In this document: positions 1 to 4,759 of the stretch, in pieces | Position numbering within the stretch: the first letter of the stretch is position 1 | Layout of the letters: each line of letters opens with the position of its first letter | Source: DATEJJ01 sp039649115 | GTDB lineage: Bacteria; Actinomycetota; Actinomycetes; Mycobacteriales; Micromonosporaceae | DNA length: 6,917 bases | Assembly (NCBI GenBank): GCA_039649115.1 | Contig: JBBWZQ010000301.1 | Location: 1-6,917 of the forward strand | Reading direction: 5' to 3' | Notes under the pieces: generated by a model | Database searches by the model: none | Told to the model about the DNA's origin: nothing | What the model saw: the letters and a program-made list of their open reading frames with translations, nothing else | Position numbers and translations under genes: made by a program

Positions 1-154
1 GAGCACGATCGGCAGCCAGGGCATGGATCAGGCGGTGGCCGCGATCCAGGGCCGGGCGCCGCAGGCGACCATCGGTACCACGCTGGTGGCGATCACCGCC
101 CAGAACATGGACGACCCAGCCGTCAACAAGTACTTCTACAAGGGTTCCTGCTGA
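1..154 (+). CDS. Sugar ABC transporter substrate-binding protein, C-terminal fragment (5' end outside window)
   Basis: This is the last 50 residues of a protein read in the frame starting at base 2 and ending with TGA at 152-154. It contains GMDQAVAAIQGR followed by TTLVAITAQNMDDP and the ending VNKYFYKGSC. This pattern (a late 'Q-A-[IV]-x-A-I-x-G' helix, a 'V-x-[IV]-T-x-x-N-[MV]-D-D-P' segment and a terminal Y-x-Y-K) is typical of the C-terminus of Peripla_BP_4 / RbsB-like sugar-binding lipoproteins, which capture a sugar outside the membrane and deliver it to an ABC permease. It is followed 43 bases later by a LacI-type regulator on the same strand, the usual layout for a sugar-uptake operon. 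The sugar cannot be told from this fragment. The family call rests on motif style only, because the signal peptide and ligand-binding core lie outside the window. Confidence 0.7.
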   Translation, partial: STIGSQGMDQAVAAIQGRAPQATIGTTLVAITAQNMDDPAVNKYFYKGSC

Positions 155-197
155 CGCCCGGCGGTGGCGGGGTAGCGGACGGCGATGATCTGTAACC

Positions 198-1250
198 ATG
201 GGACGCATGCCCGAGCCGGCACCCCGCCGCCGACCGACCATGGTCGACGTGGCCCGCCGCGCCGGGGTGAGCCTGAAGACCGTGTCCCGCGTGGTCAACA
301 ACGAGCCGGCGGTGGCGCGCGAGCTGGTGGACCGGGTCCTCGCGGCCATCGCCGAGCTCGGCTTCCGGCGCAACGACATCGCCCGCAACCTGCGGTCGGG
401 TCGGGTCAACGCGACCGTCGGGCTGCTCATCGAGGAGATCGGCAACCCGTTCTACGCCACCATCGCCAGCGTCGCGGCCGAGGTCGCCGCGGCGCACGGC
501 TCGCTGCTCATCACGGCGTCCTCGGAGGAGGATCCGGAGCGGGAGCGGCAGCTGCTGCTCGACCTGTGCCAGCGCCGCGTGGACGGGCTGCTCGTCGTAC
601 CGGCCGGGCAGGACCACGCGTTCCTGCGGCCGGAGGTGGAGATGGGCATGCCGGTCGTGTTCCTGGACCGGCCACCCGGGCGGCTGCTCGCCGACACGGT
701 CCTGCTGGACAACCGGGGTGGTGCGCTGGCGGCGGTACAGGGGCTGCTCGGCGACGGGCACCGCCGCATCGGCGTCCTGCTCGACTCGCTGGCCGTGTAC
801 ACGATGCGCGAGCGGCTCGCCGGAGTGCAGGACGCGCTGGCCGCGGCCGGGGTGCCCTACGACGGGACGCTGGTGCGGGACGGGGTGAAGACGCCGGAGG
901 AGGCGGCCGGTACGGTCCGGGCGATGCTGGCCCACCGCGACCCGCCCACCGCCTTCTTCACCACCAACAACCGCCTCACCGTCGGCGCGCTGCAGGAGCT
1001 GTGGCAGCGGGGCAGCGACGCCGCGCTGGCCGGCTTCGACGACTTCGAGCTGGCCCACCTGATGCCGCGGCGGCTGACCGTGGTCGCCTACGACACGAGG
1101 GAGCTGGCCCGCACAGCGGTCGAGCTGCTGTTCCGCCGCATCCAGGGCGACCGCTCCCGGCCGGCGACCACCGTGGTGCCCACCCAGCTGGTGCCGCGGG
1201 GCAGCGGCGGCACACCGCGCCCGCGAAAGTCCCTTGTGGACAGCTCCTGA
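198..1250 (+). CDS. LacI-family transcriptional regulator
   Basis: A 350-residue DNA-binding repressor or activator of the LacI/GalR family, normal full length. The N-terminal helix-turn-helix covers residues 14-34 (TMVDVARRAGVSLKTVSRVVN), and the hinge helix lies around 57-69 (RRNDIARNLRSGR). The periplasmic-binding-protein-like effector domain runs from about 72 to 335, with typical signposts VGLLIEEIGNPFY (74-86), VFLDRPPGR (154-162), TTNNRLTVGAL (255-265) and GFDDFELAHLMPRRLTVV (279-296). Neighbours suggest it senses the sugar, or a derivative, handled by the transporter encoded just upstream. The effector is unknown. The start is uncertain: ATG 198 has no clear Shine-Dalgarno sequence, and in-frame ATGs at 207 and 240 exist. 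ATG 240 would cut into the start of the DNA-binding domain, so 198 or 207 is preferred. No truncation or missing domain is visible. The family is certain; the target genes are inferred. Confidence 0.93.
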   Translation: MGRMPEPAPRRRPTMVDVARRAGVSLKTVSRVVNNEPAVARELVDRVLAAIAELGFRRNDIARNLRSGRVNATVGLLIEEIGNPFYATIASVAAEVAAAHGSLLITASSEEDPERERQLLLDLCQRRVDGLLVVPAGQDHAFLRPEVEMGMPVVFLDRPPGRLLADTVLLDNRGGALAAVQGLLGDGHRRIGVLLDSLAVYTMRERLAGVQDALAAAGVPYDGTLVRDGVKTPEEAAGTVRAMLAHRDPPTAFFTTNNRLTVGALQELWQRGSDAALAGFDDFELAHLMPRRLTVVAYDTRELARTAVELLFRRIQGDRSRPATTVVPTQLVPRGSGGTPRPRKSLVDSS

Positions 1251-1287
1251 ACGACGCTGGTCGCTCATGCCCGCGACCCTAACCCCG

Positions 1288-1310
1288 GCCACCGATGAGT
1301 TTCCGGTGGC
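1288..1310 (+). terminator. GC-rich hairpin after the LacI gene, possible terminator
   Basis: A perfect 7-bp inverted repeat, GCCACCG (1288-1294) and CGGTGGC (1304-1310), encloses a 9-base loop. It lies 38 bases past the regulator's stop and 61 bases before the next start. No clear T-tract follows (GGCCTCGTTCT), so it would be a U-poor actinobacterial-type terminator, or simply an RNA stem in the next gene's leader. Confidence 0.35.
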
Positions 1311-1357
1311 GGCCTCGTTCTACTGGCACAGACATTCCAAGCCTTTGTTCAGCCAGT

Positions 1358-1363
1358 GAGGAG
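1358..1363 (+). promoter_or_regulatory. Shine-Dalgarno site that fixes the start of the VOC gene
   Basis: GAGGAG lies 7 bases upstream of ATG 1371. It favours that ATG over the in-frame GTG at 1356, which would place the ribosome site inside the coding region. Confidence 0.8.
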
Positions 1364-1370
1364 AACGATC

Positions 1371-1820
1371 ATGCAGAAGATCACGACCTACCTGTGGTTC
1401 GACAGCCAGGCGGCAGAGGCCGCCGACCACTACGCGTCGATCTTCGAGGACGCCCGGATCCTGAACGTGCACCGGACGGGCGGGGCCGTCCTGACGGTCA
1501 CCTTCGAACTCGCCGGGCAGCAGTTCATCGCGCTCAACGGCGGGCCGCAGTTCCCCTTCACCGAGGCCATCTCCCTGTACGTCGACTGCGGGAGCCAGGA
1601 GGAGGTCGACGCGCTCTGGGCGAAGCTCAGCGAGGGCGGCGAGGAGGGGTCGTGCGGCTGGCTGAAGGACAAGTTCGGGGTGTCGTGGCAGGTCATCCCG
1701 AGGCAGCTGCCCGAACTGCTGGGCGGTTCCGACCCGGTCCGGGCCGAGCGGGCCATGAAGGCCATGCTGCAGATGAAGAAGATCGACATTCAGGGTCTGG
1801 TCGACGCGTACGAGCAGTGA
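1371..1820 (+). CDS. VOC-superfamily protein, PhnB / 3-dmu-9_3-mt type
   Basis: A 149-residue soluble protein of the vicinal-oxygen-chelate fold (the Pfam family historically called 3-demethylubiquinone-9 3-methyltransferase, COG2764 PhnB-like). Family signposts are YLWFDSQAAEAADHY (7-21), FIALNGGPQFPFTEAISLYV (52-71), then CGWLKDKFGVSWQVIP (95-110) and a C-terminal AMKAMLQMKKIDIQGLVDAYE (128-148), all in the usual order and at the usual length. Despite the historical name, no methyltransferase (SAM-binding) motif is present. Members are best regarded as glyoxalase/bleomycin-resistance-fold proteins of mostly unknown substrate. ATG 1371 is chosen because GAGGAG lies 7 bases upstream. The gene stands 120 bases after the LacI gene, behind a hairpin, so it probably has its own transcript, possibly shared with the hypothetical gene downstream. 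No convincing sigma-70 promoter was seen in the gap. Confidence 0.9.
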   Translation: MQKITTYLWFDSQAAEAADHYASIFEDARILNVHRTGGAVLTVTFELAGQQFIALNGGPQFPFTEAISLYVDCGSQEEVDALWAKLSEGGEEGSCGWLKDKFGVSWQVIPRQLPELLGGSDPVRAERAMKAMLQMKKIDIQGLVDAYEQ

Positions 1821-1866
1821 GCCAACCCGCCGGGCCGCCGCGCTCGCGAGGGTGTTTGCTGGACGG

Positions 1867-2301
1867 ATGCGGGAAGCGGACGGGTCGGCCTGGCGGGAGC
1901 AGCGCGCCCGGGCGATCGCCCATCACGCCGCCGCCGACCAGCAGCGCCGGCTGGCCGAGTCCGGCCAGGCGCGGGCCGTCGTCGCCGAGTTCGCGCGCGA
2001 GGCCCGCGCCCGCGGACTGCGGGTGACGGCGCTGCGGGCCAGCTCCTTCAGCGGCCGGGGCAGCTACCGCACCGGCCTGCGCGGCTGGTACGTGCACCCC
2101 AACCGGCTGCTCGCCGTCGATGTCGGCGGGCGGTTCTACCTCCTCGGTGTACCCGCGAGCCTGCGCTCGCGGTTCACCGGGGTGCACGTCGGGCCGCAGG
2201 ACCCGAAGCTCGTGGTCGGCGAGGGCGGCCGGGACGGCGAGTCGATCCCGCTGCGCACCCTGTTGCGGATGCGACTCGACGCCGGTGATGACTGGCCCTG
2301 A
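1867..2301 (+). CDS. Conserved hypothetical protein, actinobacterial type
   Basis: A 144-residue protein with no family I can name. The first ~45 residues are a charged, Ala/Arg/Glu-rich helix (WREQRARAIAHHAAADQQ and on through VVAEFAREARARG, about 9-54), possibly a coiled coil. An alpha/beta or beta-rich part follows, including TALRASSFSGRGSYRTGLRGW, a predicted strand LLAVDVGGRFYLLGVP, and the ending LRTLLRMRLDAGDDWP. There is no signal peptide, membrane helix or metal motif. The R-T-G-L-R-G-W-Y and G-G-R-D-G-E-S-I-P-L stretches look like conserved family signatures, and I have the impression of similar unnamed proteins across actinomycetes. The start could also be GTG 1852, adding five residues. 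Neither start has a well-spaced Shine-Dalgarno; GAGGG at 1848-1852 is 14 bases from the ATG. The stop is 3 bases from the arfB stop on the other strand. Confidence 0.75.
   Translation: MREADGSAWREQRARAIAHHAAADQQRRLAESGQARAVVAEFAREARARGLRVTALRASSFSGRGSYRTGLRGWYVHPNRLLAVDVGGRFYLLGVPASLRSRFTGVHVGPQDPKLVVGEGGRDGESIPLRTLLRMRLDAGDDWP
2153..2172. repeat. Perfect 8-bp inverted repeat inside the hypothetical gene
   Basis: CCGCGAGC (2153-2160), tetraloop CTGC, then GCTCGCGG (2165-2172) forms a very stable stem-loop in the mRNA. It encodes residues around the V-P-A-S-L-R-S-R segment, so part of the symmetry may come from Arg/Ala/Ser codon choice in a GC-rich genome. No function is claimed. Confidence 0.5.
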
Positions 2302-2304
2302 CCG

Positions 2305-2745
2305 CTACTCGTCGAGGCTGCGCCGCTGCTGCTTGGTCTGGGAGCGGTGGCGCTTGGCGTCCAGCCGGGCCTGCCGGGCGCCGCGCGAGGGCCGGGTCGG
2401 TCGCCGGGGCCGGGCCGGCGGCGCGATGCCCTGCGAGATCAGGTCGGCCAGGCGGTTCGCGGCGGCCCGGCGGTTCTGCAGTTGCGAGCGGTGTTCCGAG
2501 GCGGTCACGGTGAGCACGCCGTCGACGAGCCGGTGGCGCAGCCGCTCCATGGCGCGGGCCTTGAGGTGTTCGGGCAGCGCGGTCGTCGCGCCCAGGTCGA
2601 ACATGAGCTCGACGCGCGAGTCGGCGGTGTTGACCGACTGCCCGCCCGGACCGCTGGCGCGGCTGAACCGCCAGGTCAGCTCGGTCGCCGGTATCGTCAC
2701 CCCGCCCACCCGTACACCGCCGTCCACGCACCAAGGATCGCGCAT
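2305..2745 (-). CDS. arfB: Peptidyl-tRNA hydrolase ArfB (YaeJ), ribosome rescue factor
   Basis: A 146-residue class-I release-factor-like hydrolase that frees stalled ribosomes on mRNAs lacking a stop codon by hydrolysing peptidyl-tRNA. The catalytic GGQ lies at residues 34-36 within FSRASGPGGQSVN (27-39), followed by RVELMFDL (44-51) and the conserved TASEHRSQLQNR (81-92). The C-terminus is the expected basic tail with RPRRPTRPSRG (112-122) and more Lys/Arg to the end. In E. coli YaeJ this tail sits in the empty mRNA entry channel. The tail and length (about 140 in E. coli) separate it from true release factors, which have extra codon-recognition domains. ATG 2745 is preceded directly by an in-frame GTG at 2748; neither start has a well-spaced Shine-Dalgarno (CAGG is very close), so the exact start is open. 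It is convergent with the hypothetical gene and divergent from the exporter operon. Confidence 0.93.
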   Translation of the reverse strand: MRDPWCVDGGVRVGGVTIPATELTWRFSRASGPGGQSVNTADSRVELMFDLGATTALPEHLKARAMERLRHRLVDGVLTVTASEHRSQLQNRRAAANRLADLISQGIAPPARPRRPTRPSRGARQARLDAKRHRSQTKQQRRSLDE

Positions 2746-2773
2746 CACCTGCCGGGGTCCGGTCGCGGCTCCG

Positions 2774-2789
2774 AGTGACGCAGGTCACA
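2774..2789. promoter_or_regulatory. CRP/GlxR-like palindrome in the divergent control region
   Basis: AGTGACGCAGGTCACA contains a perfect GTGAC-N4-GTCAC inverted repeat (2775-2788). It matches nine of the ten fixed positions of the TGTGA-N6-TCACA pattern used by Crp/GlxR-type cAMP receptors in actinobacteria. It lies about 25 bases upstream of the arfB start and about 60 bases upstream of the predicted start of transcription of the exporter operon, so it could act on either gene. Other regulators with GTGAC-type half-sites are possible. Confidence 0.45.
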
Positions 2790-2809
2790 ATCGACTCGCC
2801 AGATCCAGC

Positions 2810-2835
2810 TGTCGAATCTCGGCGACCCGCGCGAC
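2810..2835 (+). promoter_or_regulatory. Candidate ECF42-type promoter for the exporter-DGPF-sigma operon
   Basis: TGTCGA (2810-2815) is followed after exactly 16 bases by CGAC (2832-2835). As I recall, work on ECF42 sigma factors in Streptomyces venezuelae reported a -35 of TGTCGA and a -10 of the form CG(A/T)C upstream of DGPF genes. Both elements are present here with normal ECF spacing, in the only intergenic space ahead of an operon that encodes such a sigma factor. Transcription would start near 2842-2844, leaving a leader of about 33 bases. The only other copies of TGTCGA I noticed, at 6080 (plus strand) and 1784-1789 (minus strand), lie inside genes and lack the second element. Confidence 0.6.
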
Positions 2836-2860
2836 GTAGTTGCGGACGGTCGGCGGTACC

Positions 2861-2867
2861 GAAGGGA
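2861..2867 (+). promoter_or_regulatory. Shine-Dalgarno site of the MFS gene
   Basis: GAAGGGA lies 8 bases before ATG 2876. It supports this start rather than the out-of-frame GTG at 2869 or internal ATGs. Confidence 0.75.
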
Positions 2868-2875
2868 TGTGAACC

Positions 2876-4402
2876 ATGGTCGGTCGGGACGGCACAGCGG
2901 TGCGGGCGGGGCGGCGGGAGTGGCTCGGGTTGGCCGTGCTGGCCCTGCCCACCCTGCTCGTCTCCCTGGACACCTTCGTGATGCTGCTGGCGCTGCCGCG
3001 CCTCGCCACGAGCCTGCACGCCAACAGCGCCCAGCAGCTATGGATCATGGACATCTACGGCTTCATGGTGGCCGGCTTCATGATCACGATGGGGACTCTG
3101 GGCGACCGGATCGGGCGGCGCAAGCTGCTGCTCGCCGGCGCCGCGGTCTTCGGCGTCGCGTCGGTACTGGCGGCCAGCTCCACGAGTCCGGGGATGCTGA
3201 TCGCCACCCGGGCGCTGCTGGGCATCGCCGGTGCCGCCCTGACACCGTCCACGCTGTCACTGATCACCAACATGTTCGCCGACCCGAGGCAGAAGGCGAG
3301 CGCCATCGGCGTCTGGGCCGGCTGCTTCACCGTCGGCGCGATCATCGGGCCGATCGCCGGCGGCGTGCTGCTGGACCACTTCTGGTGGGGGTCGGTGTTC
3401 CTGCTCGGCGTACCCGCGATGGTGCTGCTCCTGGTGCTCGGTCCGGTGCTCCTGCCCGAGTACCGCAACCCCGCCGCCGGCCGGCTGGACCTGCCGAGCG
3501 TGGTGCTCTCGCTGGCGTCGATCCTGCCCATCATCCACGGCCTGAAGGAACTCGCCAGGGACGGCTGGCACGTCACCCCGGTCGTCTTCCTGGTCGCCGG
3601 CCTGGCCGTGGGCGTGGTCTTCGTCCGCCGGCAGAACACCCTGGCCGACCCGCTGCTGGACCTGCGCCTGTTCGCCGACCGTTCGTTCAGCACGACGCTC
3701 GGCAGCATGCTGACCTACTCGATGCTGTCGGGTGGCACGATGGTGTTCGTCGCGCAGTACTTCCAGCTGGTCGACGGCCTGTCCCCGCTGCGGGCGGGCC
3801 TGGCCCTCGTGCCGGGCATGCTGGCCGCCATCGTCAGCTTCCAGCTGGCCCCGATCCTCGCCCGCCGGATCCGCCCCGCGTACCTCTTCGGCGCCGGCCT
3901 GGCGGTCTCGGTCGCCGGCCTGCTGGTGATGACGCAGTCGGGTACCTCCGGCGCGGCCGTCCTGGTCGCCGGCTTCGGGGTGACCTGCTTCGGTACCGGG
4001 CCGCTGGTGACGCTGGGCACGAACCTGGTGGTCGGCTCCGTGCCGGTGGAACGGGCCGGCTCGGCGGCGGCACTCGCCCAGACCGGCAACGAGTTCGGCT
4101 ACGCGCTCGGAATCGCGGTGCTCGGCAGTGTCATGACCGCCGTGTACCGCACCCGGGTCGCGGAGGCTCTCCCCGGCGGCGCGCCGGCCGCCGCGCGCGA
4201 CAGCATCGCGGGCGCCAGCCGGCTGGGCGGTGCCGTGCTGACCGCCGCGCACCACGCGTTCGTCGACGGGCTGCACGCCGTCGCCGCGCTCAGCGCACTG
4301 ATCCTGGCCGGGGTGGCCGTCCTGCTCGCGACCACCCTCCGGCGGGTACCGGCGATCGGCGCGCCCGAGCCCGAGGCCAGCCCCGCCGACATAGCGGTGT
4401 GA
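2876..4402 (+). CDS. MFS exporter, DHA2 (14-helix) drug:H+ antiporter family, QacA/SmvA-like
   Basis: A 508-residue inner-membrane protein with about 14 hydrophobic segments, near residues 17-37, 56-74, 83-101, 107-125, 143-163, 171-193, 205-224, 233-250, 275-296, 305-327, 335-353, 360-383, 405-425 and 468-487. Diagnostic motifs are D1-like LDTFVMLLALPRL (31-43), WIMDIYGFMVAGFMITMGT (56-74, typical of QacA/SmvA), motif A GTLGDRIGRRK (73-83), motif B RALLGIAGAAL (112-122, with Leu where Gln is common) and antiporter motif C GAIIGPIAGG (154-163). This identifies a proton-driven multidrug or metabolite exporter. Helix 10 (305-327) carries no acidic residue, unlike QacA's Asp323, which may restrict divalent cationic substrates; this rests on an approximate alignment. 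It is the first gene of an operon with the DGPF and ECF genes, 27 bases upstream of the former, behind a candidate ECF promoter. The real substrate is unknown. Confidence 0.92.
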   Translation: MVGRDGTAVRAGRREWLGLAVLALPTLLVSLDTFVMLLALPRLATSLHANSAQQLWIMDIYGFMVAGFMITMGTLGDRIGRRKLLLAGAAVFGVASVLAASSTSPGMLIATRALLGIAGAALTPSTLSLITNMFADPRQKASAIGVWAGCFTVGAIIGPIAGGVLLDHFWWGSVFLLGVPAMVLLLVLGPVLLPEYRNPAAGRLDLPSVVLSLASILPIIHGLKELARDGWHVTPVVFLVAGLAVGVVFVRRQNTLADPLLDLRLFADRSFSTTLGSMLTYSMLSGGTMVFVAQYFQLVDGLSPLRAGLALVPGMLAAIVSFQLAPILARRIRPAYLFGAGLAVSVAGLLVMTQSGTSGAAVLVAGFGVTCFGTGPLVTLGTNLVVGSVPVERAGSAAALAQTGNEFGYALGIAVLGSVMTAVYRTRVAEALPGGAPAAARDSIAGASRLGGAVLTAAHHAFVDGLHAVAALSALILAGVAVLLATTLRRVPAIGAPEPEASPADIAV

Positions 4403-4417
4403 GGAAAATCAACCGAG

Positions 4418-4425
4418 AAAGGGAG
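4418..4425 (+). promoter_or_regulatory. Strong Shine-Dalgarno in an A-rich spacer before the DGPF gene
   Basis: AAAGGGAG ends 4 bases before ATG 4430. The whole 27-base spacer (4403-4429) is unusually A-rich for this GC-rich region, which should keep the ribosome site unstructured and favour efficient translation of the DGPF protein and, by coupling, of the sigma factor. Confidence 0.7.
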
Positions 4426-4429
4426 TTCG

Positions 4430-4759
4430 ATGACTCAGTACGCCATCCTGATCTATGCCCCGGCCCCCGGGGACGCGGCCGACGTGCCGCCCGCCGAGAT
4501 GGAGGCACACATGGCGCACGGTACGGAGGTCGAGAAGATGGGCGGCCGGATCGACGTCGGGTACGCCCTGCAGGCCAGCACGACGGCGACCTCCATCCGC
4601 GGCGACGTCGTCACCGACGGGCCGTTCATCGAGGCCAAGGAGGTCATCGCCGGGTTCTACATCCTCGAGGCCCGCGACCTGGACCACGCCCTCGACATGG
4701 CCAGGCGCAACCCGGGCACCTGGCGCGGCGGCGTCGAGGTCCGGCCGCTGCTGGTATGA
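4430..4759 (+). CDS. DGPF-domain protein (YCII-related), ECF42 partner
   Basis: A 109-residue small soluble protein of the YCII-related / DGPF family (COG3795). The hallmark DGPFIEAKE lies at residues 63-71 and continues into GFYILEARDLDHALDMARRNP (75-95) and the closing GGVEVRPLL (100-108). The start MTQYAILIYAP is also typical. The family forms dimeric alpha+beta barrels; its biochemical function is not established. In many genomes DGPF genes sit beside ECF42 sigma factors and are their main known targets. Here the gene's stop overlaps the sigma start (ATGA, 4756-4759), so the two are translationally coupled. A conserved His/Asp pair is proposed as the active site in true YciI proteins, but I cannot assign it with confidence in this divergent branch. 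Length is normal and nothing is missing. Confidence 0.93.
   Translation: MTQYAILIYAPAPGDAADVPPAEMEAHMAHGTEVEKMGGRIDVGYALQASTTATSIRGDVVTDGPFIEAKEVIAGFYILEARDLDHALDMARRNPGTWRGGVEVRPLLV

Noticed and set aside
191..209. TGTAACC next to the LacI start codon as a possible operator.
   Set aside because: Only one half-site is visible, with no symmetric partner, so self-repression at this spot cannot be supported.
123..1292. Long antisense open frames opposite the LacI gene (up to 389 codons), and similar ones opposite the exporter and sigma genes.
   Set aside because: They are mirror frames produced by high third-position GC, with Arg/His/Pro/Gln-rich composition and no recognisable domain, while the opposite strand encodes well-conserved proteins.
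1324..1337. TGGCAC followed by ATTCC upstream of the VOC gene, resembling a sigma-54 promoter.
   Set aside because: The essential GC of the -12 element is missing, and actinomycetes are not known to carry sigma-54.
1843..1850. CTCGCGAG perfect palindrome between the VOC and hypothetical genes.
   Set aside because: An 8-bp palindrome made mostly of G and C is expected by chance in DNA of this composition, and there is no supporting context.
4175..4192. GGCGGC / GCCGCC inverted repeat inside the exporter gene.
   Set aside because: It falls in a Gly/Ala-coding loop (G-G-A-P-A-A-A), where codon choice alone produces such GC symmetry.
2869..4755. The reading frame of the sigma factor stays open upstream through the exporter and DGPF genes to about 2869, suggesting a 1051-residue fusion.
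   Set aside because: The upstream part is Arg/Pro/Gly-rich low-complexity translation typical of a wrong frame in GC-rich DNA. The exporter and DGPF frames carry clear family motifs, and ATG 4756 sits in an ATGA overlap exactly where the sigma domain starts.
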